64,000 bases of DNA from Rhodococcus spongiicola (GTDB taxonomy: Bacteria > Actinomycetota > Actinomycetes > Mycobacteriales > Mycobacteriaceae): contig NZ_RKLN01000004.1 of NCBI RefSeq assembly GCF_004011835.1, positions 256,318-320,317 on the forward strand, given 5' to 3'. Shown piece by piece: positions 16,258 to 26,010 of this stretch. The notes beneath the pieces were generated by a model. The model had not been told where the DNA came from, searched no databases, and saw only the letters and a list, made by a program, of their open reading frames with translations. A program made the translations under genes and the position numbers. Numbering within the stretch: the stretch's first letter is position 1; the number at the start of each line of letters is the position of its first letter.

Positions 16258-17183
16258 CGTGCGACCTCCGCGAGAGTGAGTGCGCTGGTCTCGGCGTCGC
16301 CGGTCTCGTGACGGCGGACCAGTTCCATGTAGGTGTCTTCCAGCGAGGCCCGGCGCACCTCGAGTTCGCCGATGGAATCACCGTGCTGCCGGAACAATTC
16401 GTGGACGAACTTCGTGGACTCGGCGGTTGTGTGCACGAAGCGCTGGTCATCGACGGTCCAGCGCACCTCGGCCTCACCGGCGATCTCGCGGGCCAACGCA
16501 TCGGGCGATCCGTCGGCGACGATGCGTCCGCCGGCCAGGATCAGGATCCGGTCGGCAATCTTCTCCGCCTCGTCGAGATCATGGGTGGTGAGGAGCACGG
16601 TGGTGTCCTCGAGGTCGGCCAGACGATGCACAAGATCATGGAAGTCCCTGCGGGCCGCGGGATCGAAGCCGGCGGTGGGCTCGTCCATGAACAGCACCTT
16701 CGGGCGGCCCACGATGCCGATCGCCACGTCCAGTCGGCGGCGTTGACCACCCGAGAGAGTCGCGATCTTGGCTCCAGCCTGCTCGGTGAGCCCGACGAGG
16801 TCGATGAGTTCGTCTGTATCCCAAGGATGTTGGTCATCATCCGCGGAGTACGGTCGATAGAAGGCGGCGAGATGGGTGAGCAGATCACGCACGCGCCATT
16901 TGGCGTGGTCGCGCCAAGACTGTAGGACGACGCCTACCCGAGCACGCCAATGTTCGTCGCCGTCCTGGGGATCGACGCCCAGTACCGCGACACGGCCCGC
17001 CGAGCGGTTGCGGAATCCCTCGAGGATCTCGACGGTCGTCGTCTTGCCGGCCCCGTTGGGACCGAGCATGACCAGTACCTCGCCGCGCCGGGCCTGGAAC
17101 GTGACGTCGAGCAGAACATCGTTGTCGCCGTACCGCATTCGCAGCCCGTCGACGTCGAGTACAACCCCACTCTTTGAATTCAT
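16254..17183 (-). CDS. ABC transporter ATP-binding protein (exporter type)
   Basis: From the ATG at 17183 (MNSKSGVVLDVDG) the protein has 309 residues; ATGs at 17195 and 17198 are alternatives. It has Walker A GPNGAGKTT, the Q-loop LQSWRD, signature LSGGQRRRLDVA, Walker B LFMDEPTAGFDP and the H-loop TTHD. The ~90-residue C-terminal extension is typical of the DrrA/CcmA class that powers ABC-2 exporters. It is first in the operon with the permease and the XRE regulator. It works on the inner face of the membrane. Confidence 0.9.
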   Translation of the reverse strand: MNSKSGVVLDVDGLRMRYGDNDVLLDVTFQARRGEVLVMLGPNGAGKTTTVEILEGFRNRSAGRVAVLGVDPQDGDEHWRARVGVVLQSWRDHAKWRVRDLLTHLAAFYRPYSADDDQHPWDTDELIDLVGLTEQAGAKIATLSGGQRRRLDVAIGIVGRPKVLFMDEPTAGFDPAARRDFHDLVHRLADLEDTTVLLTTHDLDEAEKIADRILILAGGRIVADGSPDALAREIAGEAEVRWTVDDQRFVHTTAESTKFVHELFRQHGDSIGELEVRRASLEDTYMELVRRHETGDAETSALTLAEVAR

Positions 17184-17382
17184 GAGCCTACCCATCATCT
17201 CTCTTCGACGCTTCGTAGCATAAGTACTACATTGCGTTGTGACAATACTCTTGAGGAGAGAACACTGAATCGGGCGGTGTCCTATCTCATCTAGGTGTAG
17301 AGATCGGCCACCTCGACTTCCCGCCTGGTAACGGCCAGCAGCGCGGCACCCCGGATAGTCTCGATACCCATGGGAGATGCGC

Positions 17383-17874
17383 ATGGGAGATGATCGCGAA
17401 TCGGCGACGGCCCTCCGGGGCCAATGGCGATGGCGCCTGATCAGCGCACTGGGTGCGGCCGCCATCTTCGCCCTCGTGGCCTGGTGGGGTATTGCGTATG
17501 CGACCTCGCAAGATCGAACGATCGAGGCCGCGATCGACTTCAGCCAGATCACACTCGTCGACGGCGTCGCGGTGTGGGGCGCGGAGACGCGGCATCTGGG
17601 GTTCGACGCCGGCTACATGCTCATGCTCTCGATGCCGGCGGACCGCCTCGATCCGCTGCTCGAGGCGTCGGGCGTACACACCGCGCGCCTGCCGATCTCT
17701 GTCCGTGACGCTCCGGACATGCTCGGTCCCTATCTGTATCTCGGCGACCCGCCGAAGGGACGACTATGGCGGATCGAGGGCGAGTCGCTGGGCGTCGGCC
17801 AGCGGCAGCGGATGCTGACTTGGGTGTGCAGCCCGGACGAATGCGCGATGAAGGTCGATGCCTTCGACATGTGA
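17383..17874 (+). CDS. Single-pass membrane protein of unknown function
   Basis: This 163-residue protein has a basic start, one membrane helix at about residues 18-36 (LISALGAAAIFALVAWW), and a ~125-residue outer domain with two Cys residues near the end (TWVCSPDECAM). An 11-bp tandem duplication (catgggagatg at 17369 and 17382) creates two ATGs. I choose 17383, because gggag then lies six bases upstream, rather than 17377. It ends 16 bp from the convergent carboxylic acid reductase stop. No family is recognised. Confidence 0.65.
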   Translation: MGDDRESATALRGQWRWRLISALGAAAIFALVAWWGIAYATSQDRTIEAAIDFSQITLVDGVAVWGAETRHLGFDAGYMLMLSMPADRLDPLLEASGVHTARLPISVRDAPDMLGPYLYLGDPPKGRLWRIEGESLGVGQRQRMLTWVCSPDECAMKVDAFDM

Positions 17875-17889
17875 TGCTTCGGGCCGCGA

Positions 17890-20800
17890 TCACCTGTCGT
17901 CGTCGAGCCGTCCGAGTTGCTGCAGGTCGTCGACGTACTTGTTGATCAGCGACGACGTCACGTGCGGCACGTCTCCGGTCGAGCCTATTCCGGCGGACTG
18001 CACTGCGGCGCGAAATCCCTCCGCCGACGGTACTCTCGACGTCGGCGGTGCCGGAGCGGTGTACGCGTCGAGCAGTCGGAGCACGGAGCGGCGGCGTGGC
18101 TCGGCCGGCAACGATTCCATCGCCGACCGGAACCGGCGCAACCATTCGTCGTAGTCGTCGATCCGCTCGATGTTGTGCCCTGCCTCGATCAGCCAGTCGA
18201 CGATCCGGTCCAGCGAGATACCGTCGTCGTATGTGTTGAGCACGTTGTACGCGTGGAACCCGGACATCACGTCGGCCCCTAGCGTGGCGATGGCCTCGGC
18301 CGTGAAATCGGCAGGCAGGCCCTCGAAGTGCGCGCGCGGTGGGTTGCCTTCGGCGTCGAGGCGATAGAACGAACGCGGCGCGAGCCCCGTCAGGACGATG
18401 CTGAAGAGGAGCCGGGTGAACCTGTCGTGCACATTTAGTTGCCCAGCGTAGCGGCTGTGCGCGAGGGTCATGGCGGGGCGGAACACCGCCACCGGTAGTC
18501 CACACAGGTCGTGCGCCTCACGCAGCAGTACCTCACCGGCCCACTTGCTGTTCTTGTACCCGTTGGCGTACGAATCATCGAGCGGGCGAACAGGACCCGC
18601 CTGCCGAGCGTCCTCGTCCTCTCCCATCGAACCGCCATCGGGCAATATGGTGAACGCGACGGTCGAGATGTAGTTCACCGGCTTGAGGCGCGTCGAGAGG
18701 GCGAGCTTGACGATCTCGGCGGTGCCGACGACGTTGGGCCCGAACAGTTGACGGTACGGCAGCACGTGGTTGACGAGCGCCGCGCAGTGCACGATCAGGT
18801 CCACCGACCGTGCGAGCAGATCCCAGGTTTCGGTGTCGAGGCCCAGATCTTCCTCTGCCAGATCACCGGCGAGCACCTCGAGATGCCGGTCGGCGAGGGC
18901 GCGGAAGTGCTGCGACAGTTCGGCATCACCACTGTCGATCGCTTCCTCTATTCGCTGCCGAGCCGCTTCGGCGTCGTCACCGCGCGCGATGCAGATCAAC
19001 TTTCCGTCGACCTGCGCTAGGCGCTCGAGCCACGACAGGCACAGGAAGCGGCCGAGATACCCTGTCGCACCGGTCATCAGAACGGTCCGGACAGTGCCGG
19101 ACGGGGCGGGCAGTGAAGGCGCGGCGGCCAGTGTCGCGGCGTCGATGAACTTGCCGAGTTCGAGGTCGGTGGCGCGGATGACATCCGCGTCACGGCCGTG
19201 CACCGACTCGAAGGTGGGCCGAGTCGACGTCTCGAGACGTTCACGGTCAAGGTAATGCGAAATGCTCTCGAGGTCCGCGCTGGGACCGGTGATGGATTGC
19301 ACAGGCACCTCCAAATTGAACAGCTTTTCCAGTAGGTTCGAGAACGAGAACGCCGACAGCGAGTCCCCACCGAGGTCGACGAACCGCGCGTCGTCAGGCA
19401 ACTCCGACGCCGTCGACAGCCCGAGCGTGGCGGCGGCCGCCCGGCGCACCGTCGTGAGGGTCGGCAAGGTGGCGGCGTCGGCCCGCAGCTGTTCGAGCTC
19501 GGCGCCCAGCCCCTCGGCGATCTCCGCGTACATGCGCTCGAGGCGCTCCCCGTAGCGGGCCTTCAGCGCCGGGCGCAGTAGCTTGCCCACCCCGGACAGC
19601 AGTCCGTTGTCGGGGCTGAATGGCTCGGATTCGATCAGGAAGTCTCGCGGAATCTCGTACGGGTTTAGGGAATTCATCTGGGCGACGTGCCGCAGCTCGG
19701 CGGTGATCAGGGCATGCAGGTCGCCGTCGCTGGTGCCGCCAGGATTGGGCACGATCACTGCGAGCAGGAAGGAGCGTTCGCTGCTGCCGTACAGGAAGAT
19801 CTGCCGGACGTGCGGACACGTGGCGTAGGCGGCCTCGAGTGTCGACACCGCGACGAACTCGCCCTGGGAGAGCTTGAGGACGTTCTTCCTGCGCTCGAGG
19901 TAGATGAGGTGATCGGGTGCGATCTCCTCCATGATGTCGCCGGTGCGGTAGAAGCCGTCCCGGTCGAAGATGTCCGCCGACATCTCGGGGTGCTTGTAGT
20001 ATCCGGGAATCATGGTGTCGCACTTGACGAGTAGCTCGCCGCGCGGGTGCGGTAGGTCGGTTGTGTAGTACTCGAGTTCCGGTACATCGACGAGCTTGTA
20101 GTCGGTGACCTGCGGGCGCATGATCGTCCCGTTGCGCAGCACCGAGACGGCGGTCTCGGTCGCGCCGTAGCTTGTGGTGATCGGGATCTCGAGGGTGGAC
20201 TCCACGAACTCACGCATCTCGTCGGATAGTGGGGCGGTCCCGCACAGAGCCGCGAGGACCCGGCCGCCGAGAACGTCGTCGCGCAGTGCACGCTTGACCC
20301 CCGCGGAGTCGCCATCGTCGCCGGGTCGCCCGTCCATCTCACTGCAGTACCGGCGAAAGATCATGTCGCACACGCGCGGAACCAGATTCAAGGCGGTCGG
20401 CCGGATGAGGGAGAGGTCGTCGAACAGCGTCGACATATCGCTCTTCGCCGCGAAGTAGCCGGTGCCGCCGGAGGCCAGGGTCGTGGTCAGCCAGCCCAGT
20501 CCGAAGATGTGGCTGAGCGGCATGTATTGCAGGTAGATCGCGGGCAGCTTGCCGTCGAAGCCCTCGATGGGGTTCGGCGGTTGCACCCACATCCGCGTCA
20601 TCATGTCGGCGGTGTATATCGCTCCTTTAGGGGCGCCCGTGCTACCCGACGTGTAGATCAGCGAGGCCAGCGGATCGTCGCCCGCGGGGGCGACGAAGGG
20701 AGGTACCAGGGGCAGCGCCTCGCCGATATCGACGTCGTCAGAGAGCGGGCCGACCTCGACAGCATGTCCGGAGTGGGCGACGCGGGCCCGTGCGGCCTCG

Positions 20801-21408
20801 TAATGCCGGCGCTGCTCGTCGTCACGGGCGTCGTAGTCCAAGATCACCAGTCGTTCGATCGACTGCGCGTCGGCCGTGACGTCCACGGCTGTGTCGATCG
20901 AGTCGATCCCGGCAGCGAGGATCCGTGGTGATGTCTCCGCGACGATCGGTGCCAGCCGGGCGGCCGGTGTGCTGCTCTGCAGCGGGACGAACACGGCACC
21001 GAGGCGAAGGCAGGTGAGGTAGACCACTGCGTAGTCGATGCTCGTGAACCCGAGTACCGCGACGAAGTCGCCCGGAGCGATCCCGGCCTCGGTGCGCCAC
21101 GCGGAGGCCAGGGTCGCGACACGGTCGCGCAGCTCGCGATAGGTGATGGTGTCGAAGCTGGGGAGCAGCGTGGTGATCGTGTGGCCGTCCGCGTCGCGGG
21201 TCAGTGTGCGACTGCGGCGGCCCAGCGCGGGCCGGTCGGCGTATCCGTCGAGGTAGGCGTCCACGACCTCCGCGAGTCGCAGACCCGGTTCGTGTGCGGC
21301 GGCGATCACATCGGGCAACGGGGCTGCCGCCCGGAACTGGGGATCGGTCGCGTACAGCTCGCTGACGCGTCCGGCGAATCGTGCATCTTGGGAAGTGTCT
21401 GTGGTCAT
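17890..21408 (-). CDS. car: Carboxylic acid reductase
   Basis: This 1172-residue multidomain enzyme reduces carboxylic acids to aldehydes with ATP and NADPH. The adenylation domain covers about residues 1-640, with AMP-binding core YTSGSTGAPKGAIYT and YGATETAVSV, then YRTGDIMEE. The carrier domain has the phosphopantetheine serine in LGGDSLSAFS near residue 680. The C-terminal reductase domain starts near 775 with the NADPH loop TGATGYLGRF and includes a short-chain-dehydrogenase-like YANGYKNSKW. Size and order match Nocardia and Mycobacterium CAR (FadD9-like) enzymes. Activity requires a phosphopantetheinyl transferase, which is not in this window. A good Shine-Dalgarno (ggaggg) precedes the ATG. 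It is divergent from the cutinase-like gene. Confidence 0.95.
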   Translation of the reverse strand: MTTDTSQDARFAGRVSELYATDPQFRAAAPLPDVIAAAHEPGLRLAEVVDAYLDGYADRPALGRRSRTLTRDADGHTITTLLPSFDTITYRELRDRVATLASAWRTEAGIAPGDFVAVLGFTSIDYAVVYLTCLRLGAVFVPLQSSTPAARLAPIVAETSPRILAAGIDSIDTAVDVTADAQSIERLVILDYDARDDEQRRHYEAARARVAHSGHAVEVGPLSDDVDIGEALPLVPPFVAPAGDDPLASLIYTSGSTGAPKGAIYTADMMTRMWVQPPNPIEGFDGKLPAIYLQYMPLSHIFGLGWLTTTLASGGTGYFAAKSDMSTLFDDLSLIRPTALNLVPRVCDMIFRRYCSEMDGRPGDDGDSAGVKRALRDDVLGGRVLAALCGTAPLSDEMREFVESTLEIPITTSYGATETAVSVLRNGTIMRPQVTDYKLVDVPELEYYTTDLPHPRGELLVKCDTMIPGYYKHPEMSADIFDRDGFYRTGDIMEEIAPDHLIYLERRKNVLKLSQGEFVAVSTLEAAYATCPHVRQIFLYGSSERSFLLAVIVPNPGGTSDGDLHALITAELRHVAQMNSLNPYEIPRDFLIESEPFSPDNGLLSGVGKLLRPALKARYGERLERMYAEIAEGLGAELEQLRADAATLPTLTTVRRAAAATLGLSTASELPDDARFVDLGGDSLSAFSFSNLLEKLFNLEVPVQSITGPSADLESISHYLDRERLETSTRPTFESVHGRDADVIRATDLELGKFIDAATLAAAPSLPAPSGTVRTVLMTGATGYLGRFLCLSWLERLAQVDGKLICIARGDDAEAARQRIEEAIDSGDAELSQHFRALADRHLEVLAGDLAEEDLGLDTETWDLLARSVDLIVHCAALVNHVLPYRQLFGPNVVGTAEIVKLALSTRLKPVNYISTVAFTILPDGGSMGEDEDARQAGPVRPLDDSYANGYKNSKWAGEVLLREAHDLCGLPVAVFRPAMTLAHSRYAGQLNVHDRFTRLLFSIVLTGLAPRSFYRLDAEGNPPRAHFEGLPADFTAEAIATLGADVMSGFHAYNVLNTYDDGISLDRIVDWLIEAGHNIERIDDYDEWLRRFRSAMESLPAEPRRRSVLRLLDAYTAPAPPTSRVPSAEGFRAAVQSAGIGSTGDVPHVTSSLINKYVDDLQQLGRLDDDR

Positions 21409-21597
21409 GACTGCCCTCCGGACGCCATTGTCTCTCCTAACGGTCTCCTCCGAGTGCCGTTGTCCGTCTTGTCACACCGCCGGGTCGGGTACGGGCTGTA
21501 ACGCGGCAGCCCCACTGTCCGACATTCCGCCTGACACGACGCACGGTGCGGGGGATGGGACGTGCGTCATCCATTGGTTGGTCTGGGGAGAGTTGGC

Positions 21598-23355
21598 ATG
21601 ATCATTCGAAGGTTGTTTTCGCAGCGTGGAGCTGCGGCCCGGGTGCTCACCTCGGTCGCGGTGGCAGTTGCGCTGCTGGTGACCTTGACGTGGGCGTTGT
21701 GGTCGTCGCCGACCCGCACTGTCGACACTGCGCTGGTGGCGTCGACCACAGACTGCAAGGACATGGTGACTCTTTCGATCGCCGGCCGTGGTGACACACC
21801 GCGGCCGGGAACCACGAAGATGCTCGTCGACGAGAACGGCAACGAACTGCCCGCGGCGTCTGCGGACGACTACGTGAGCACGTGGATCGACCAGGCATCG
21901 AGCGCTCCGCTCGCCGAAGTCGGCCGGGACTCGTACGCGGCGATGTACATCGCTTACCCGGCCGACATGTCGAGCTATGAGGATGCGGTGACCACCGGTG
22001 TCGCGAACACCAAAGCGGTGATGGAGGCCATTCAGGCCTCGTGCCCGGACACCCAGTTCGCCATCGTCGGCTACAGCGAGGGCGCCGACGTGGCCCGCCG
22101 CGTTGCCCAGGACGTCGGCCACCAGGAACCGGACGCGGACGGCACGTACGAGATCGTGGATCCGGCCGACGTCCTCGGTGTCGTCATCCTCGCCGACGCC
22201 GGCCGCGTCGACGGCCAGGGTCCGTTCCCAGGAGCCGAGAATCCCTTCACGAACCCGGACGGGTTCGACCTCGAGTACCAGAGCGGCGGTACCGCTGTCC
22301 CGGGCCAGGGAGCCCTGCCCGACACCGGCGGCGACGACTTCGGAGCCCTGAACGGACGGATCGCGTCGTTCTGCGCGGACGGTGACCTCACCTGCGCCGC
22401 ACCGGAGAACATCTCGCTGCTGCAGCTGGTCGTCAACGTCGGGCGGCAGCTCGACGTCGACGCACTCGAGCGGGAACAGTTGACCCCGGCGACCGGGATC
22501 GACGTCGCGACGGTGATGTCCCGGATCGCGCTCGACGCATTCGCGGACATCAGTTCGCAGCCCGACTGGATGCAGAGCGACGAGACGTTCCTGGACGTCC
22601 TGCTCAAGGTGTCGGATCCGTCGTATGCCGGGCCGACCGCGGAGCCGACAACGGAGCCGGCAACGCCCGAGACCGACGCCTCGGACATTTCGGATGTGAC
22701 TCTGGTCTCAGGTGAGGAGGACTCGATCTCGACCGAGGAGATGTCGCCGCTGGCGTATCTGCCGCAGAAGTTGTTCAAGGAGATCGTCGGTCTGATCGTG
22801 ACGAATCAGAACACCATTCCGGTGATCATGAGCGACCCGTACCAGTTGACGTTGGCCCCCGAGGTCGGGCACCACTTCGACTACTGGCGTGACGCCGATC
22901 CCGCGAATGGCCAGGAGCTCACCTCCGCCGACTACGCGGCAGCGTGGTTGACCTACCTCGCGCAGCAGGCCCAGGCGGGGCAGCCGGTGGATCCGAAGGC
23001 GACGCCGAGCGCGGACGAACTGTCGGCAGCGATGGAGGCGCTTTCCCTGGAGGAGTCGGTGACCACCTCGGAGGCAGCTGCGGCGCCGTCCTTGGCTGCA
23101 ACGCCGTCGGGTGCAGTGCAGCCGGCCGAGACCACACCGGCTCCGACGCTCCCCACGACCACTCCGGGAGCAGCGCCCACCACCACCACCCCGGCGCCCA
23201 GCGCTGGCGCCGAGACCGCTACCGCGGAGCCGACCCAGACCGCCGTCACACCCGAGACCACGGCGACGCCCACCACGAGCGTCCCCGCGGAGACGACGGT
23301 CGCGTCCGAGGCGACCACGTCCGTCACCGCCCCGGTGCCGACGCCGGCGGGATAG
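21598..23355 (+). CDS. Secreted cutinase-family serine hydrolase with Pro/Thr-rich tail
   Basis: From the ATG at 21598 (MIIRRLFSQRG, with ggggagag upstream) the protein has 585 residues. A hydrophobic export segment (VLTSVAVAVALLVTLTWAL) leads to a cutinase-like domain: first Cys in TTDCKDMV, nucleophile elbow GYSEGAD near residue 160, and SFCADGDLTCAAPE with the acid and closing disulfide, then a His in VGHHFDYW. The last ~110 residues are low-complexity Ala/Pro/Thr, likely a cell-wall-spanning or glycosylated tail. Related proteins hydrolyse esters or lipids at the cell surface. The spacer between the catalytic core and the tail is longer than in simple cutinases. Confidence 0.82.
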   Translation: MIIRRLFSQRGAAARVLTSVAVAVALLVTLTWALWSSPTRTVDTALVASTTDCKDMVTLSIAGRGDTPRPGTTKMLVDENGNELPAASADDYVSTWIDQASSAPLAEVGRDSYAAMYIAYPADMSSYEDAVTTGVANTKAVMEAIQASCPDTQFAIVGYSEGADVARRVAQDVGHQEPDADGTYEIVDPADVLGVVILADAGRVDGQGPFPGAENPFTNPDGFDLEYQSGGTAVPGQGALPDTGGDDFGALNGRIASFCADGDLTCAAPENISLLQLVVNVGRQLDVDALEREQLTPATGIDVATVMSRIALDAFADISSQPDWMQSDETFLDVLLKVSDPSYAGPTAEPTTEPATPETDASDISDVTLVSGEEDSISTEEMSPLAYLPQKLFKEIVGLIVTNQNTIPVIMSDPYQLTLAPEVGHHFDYWRDADPANGQELTSADYAAAWLTYLAQQAQAGQPVDPKATPSADELSAAMEALSLEESVTTSEAAAAPSLAATPSGAVQPAETTPAPTLPTTTPGAAPTTTTPAPSAGAETATAEPTQTAVTPETTATPTTSVPAETTVASEATTSVTAPVPTPAG

Positions 23356-23871
23356 CCCCAATGCCGCTCAGTCGTCGGCAGGAACTCCGTTGCTCTCGTC
23401 TCCCGTGACGGTGTCGTAGCGGCGCTCGGCTTCCGCTGCGGTCTTGCGCCCCAATTCCCGCGGTTGTCGTCGAGTGGAGAGTCGTTCTGTGGGGCACAGG
23501 CGCCGACAGGTGCCCTCGCTGCTCGCCGGAGGCCACGGGTTCGCATGCGCGAAACCGCGTGTATCGATCTCCCTGTGCGGCACCTTTCTCAGGACGTCTG
23601 CGGCGTCGGTATCAATGTCTTCGTCGAGTGCGGTCTTCGTCGACTGCGCGTGCCGCTAAGAGACGCAAGGCGTATCCACCACTGAGCGACTCGGCGCCGT
23701 GATTGCGCGACCCGACCAGACCATCGCCCGCATCCGCGTGAGGAGGTGGTTCCGGCATCGAGTGTCCGCATATAGACTTCCTGCGCGGCATACGGACGCA
23801 ATGGGTAGTGGCACTACGCGGTGTCCCGCTGTCGACAGGCGGGACCGGGTAGTCGGCGGGAAGGGTTCACA
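23356..23871. other. Intergenic region with one doubtful small frame
   Basis: Between the cutinase-like gene and the MFS gene there is no well-supported gene. A minus-strand frame of 71 codons at 23368-23583 ends RKTAAEAERRYDTVTGDESN, which looks more protein-like than its surroundings. It lacks a convincing ribosome site and its N-terminal half is unremarkable, so I leave it as doubtful. The part from 23700 to 23871 should contain the MFS promoter; I see no clear boxes. Confidence 0.4.
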
Positions 23872-25128
23872 ATGACCGACCGCGATACACGCGGACTTCT
23901 TCCGCTCTTGACCGCGGCCATGGCCATAGGTCCACTACTGACCTACGGGTTGAGCGCGACCAGTGCACTGGTCATAGATTCCCTCGACATCACGGTCGCC
24001 CAGTTCGGGATGCTCGCCACCCTCACGTTCCTGACCGCAGCCGCCCTGGCTCTTGCGTTCAGCCACGTCGGCGACCATTTCTCCACCCGTGGCCTGCTCG
24101 TTACCGTGTTCGTCGGCGCCGCCATGTCCTACGTCCTCGCCGCTCTGTCCACCAACTATCTCTGGCTGTTGGGCGCCATGGCGCTGTCCGGGGCAGCTCA
24201 GGCGCTGTCCAACCCCGTGACGAACCGTGTGATCAGCGAGCGCGCTCCGCAACCAAAACGGGCGCAGTGGATCGGGGTGAAGCAGTCGGGGGTGCAGGTG
24301 GCTCAACTCGTCGCCGGTGCGGGCTGTCCCGTCCTGGCGCTGGCGTGGGGCTGGCGCGGCGCCCTGTGGATCGGCGCCGTTGTCGCGGGTGCGTCGGCAC
24401 TGGTCGCATGGCGACGATCACCATCCTCCCATTCCCCCCATTCCCCGCAAGCGTCGAAGCAAGTCGCGACGTCCGTCAACGCGCTACGCACGACCGGCTC
24501 ACGGGCGCGATCGATGCCTCGGGCTGTATGGGTGCTCGCCGCCTATGCCCTGTTTTCGGGCACCGGCGTGCAGGCCACCAACGTCTACCTCCCACTGTTT
24601 GCACTCGAAGGAATGGGGCTCACACTGACAGCGGCGGGCCTGACCGCGGCAATCGCCGGCGCGATCGGTGTCACCTCCCGAATCTTCTGGGGTCGCGCGC
24701 TGTCCGGCAAGATCGACACGTTCGTACTCTTGCTGATCTTGGCCTCCGGTTCGACCCTGGGAGCACTCGCATTGCTCATGGCACAACTGGTGGGATGGCT
24801 ACCATTGCTGTGGCTCGGAGTCACGCTCCACGGTGCGACCGCTCTCGCGGCCAACGTGCTGTTGATGGCTGGCGTACTCCGCGTGGTGGGGACGACCGCA
24901 GTGGGTCGCGCTTCGAGTCTGATCGCCGTAGGAATGTACCTCGGATTCGCGGGCGGTCCAGCGCTGACGGGCTTCCTGTTCGACGTGACCGCAGGGTTCG
25001 CGGCCGGCTGGATGGTTGCAGCGATGATGTACGCCGCGTGCGCCCTTCTCTGCATCTGGGGCGTGCGGACCACTCCCGCAGACATGGAGCCTGCGATGCC
25101 GGTCGAAGCGGATAGGTTGACTCGGTGA
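23872..25128 (+). CDS. MFS transporter (first of the aromatic catabolism region)
   Basis: From the ATG at 23872, with gaaggg upstream, the protein has 418 residues and about 12 membrane helices. The region between helices 2 and 3 has the loop SHVGDHFSTRG, in the place of the usual MFS loop signature. A long central cytoplasmic loop contains a Ser/His-rich run (SPSSHSPHSPQ). Related CynX/NimT-like and aromatic-acid carriers take up or export organic anions. It overlaps the IclR gene by 4 bp (GTGA), so the two form an operon. Uptake of the aromatic compound handled by the neighbouring Rieske operon is a reasonable inference, not shown. Confidence 0.82.
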   Translation: MTDRDTRGLLPLLTAAMAIGPLLTYGLSATSALVIDSLDITVAQFGMLATLTFLTAAALALAFSHVGDHFSTRGLLVTVFVGAAMSYVLAALSTNYLWLLGAMALSGAAQALSNPVTNRVISERAPQPKRAQWIGVKQSGVQVAQLVAGAGCPVLALAWGWRGALWIGAVVAGASALVAWRRSPSSHSPHSPQASKQVATSVNALRTTGSRARSMPRAVWVLAAYALFSGTGVQATNVYLPLFALEGMGLTLTAAGLTAAIAGAIGVTSRIFWGRALSGKIDTFVLLLILASGSTLGALALLMAQLVGWLPLLWLGVTLHGATALAANVLLMAGVLRVVGTTAVGRASSLIAVGMYLGFAGGPALTGFLFDVTAGFAAGWMVAAMMYAACALLCIWGVRTTPADMEPAMPVEADRLTR

Positions 25129-25919
25129 GCAAGAACAATGCGGACACGAAGGCTCCGGAACAGAACCGCGACCACGTTCAGGCGCTGGGGCGCGGACTGG
25201 AGGTGCTCAAACTTTTCGGCCGGGAACGGCGGCCCCTCTCCGTCACCGAAGTTGCCACCCTGTCGGGAATCACCCGGACGGCCGCGAGGCGGTTAGTGCT
25301 GACCCTGGAATACATGGGCTATCTCTCGTATGACGGCACGGCCTACGCGGTTCGGCCCGCGGTATTGGAGATCGGCGACGCCTACGTGCTCAGCAGCGGA
25401 CTTCCCGTCGTCGTACATCCCTACCTGGAACGGCTCGCCGAGGAGACGCAGGAGACGGTGTCCCTCACAGTGCTTCACCGCGACAAGATCTTCTACGTCG
25501 ATCGGGTGCAGGCAGACCGAGTCCTCACGGTCGAGATCGTGGTCGGCACCAGCTTGCCCGCGTATGCGGTGGCTACCGGGCGCGTGCTCCTCGCGGACCG
25601 TTCCGACGCCGACATTGACAAGTATCTCGCAACCGTCGACGCACGCAGTTTCACCAAAGCGACGACGATCGACGCGGCCGAGTTGCGCGCGAAGATCCTC
25701 GCTGCCCGGGAGCAAGGCTGGTCTCTGGCCGATGAGGAACTCACGGAGGGGATCCGGTCGATCGCCGTGCCGGTACGCGACGCCGATGGCCATGCAATCG
25801 CGGCCCTCAATGTCTCGGCCCAGGCATCACGGGTGTCGCTCGAGCGCATGCGCGGATCGATTTTTCTCGCACTGCAGAGAGCGGCGGCGCAGATCAGCAA
25901 GGATATTGCCGCCGTCTGA
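25125..25919 (+). CDS. IclR-family regulator (PcaR/PobR-like)
   Basis: This 264-residue protein has an N-terminal winged helix at residues 15-75 (QALGRGLEVLKLFGRERRPL, then VTEVATLSGITRTAARR) and a C-terminal ligand domain from about 95 (ETVSLTVLHRDKIFYVDRVQ), ending with an IAALNVS beta strand. The pattern is that of the PcaR/PobR subgroup that senses aromatic acids or ring-cleavage products. It is translationally coupled to the upstream MFS gene and convergent with the Rieske operon. It may control the transporter, the operon, or both. Confidence 0.88.
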   Translation: MSKNNADTKAPEQNRDHVQALGRGLEVLKLFGRERRPLSVTEVATLSGITRTAARRLVLTLEYMGYLSYDGTAYAVRPAVLEIGDAYVLSSGLPVVVHPYLERLAEETQETVSLTVLHRDKIFYVDRVQADRVLTVEIVVGTSLPAYAVATGRVLLADRSDADIDKYLATVDARSFTKATTIDAAELRAKILAAREQGWSLADEELTEGIRSIAVPVRDADGHAIAALNVSAQASRVSLERMRGSIFLALQRAAAQISKDIAAV

Positions 25920-26010
25920 ACACCGACGGGTGATCGTCAGGCGTCGAGCACCAAACGCGTTGTGCGGGAACGCGCAGGAACAAAGGATATCCGGGTTGAC
26001 CTCTGCCATC

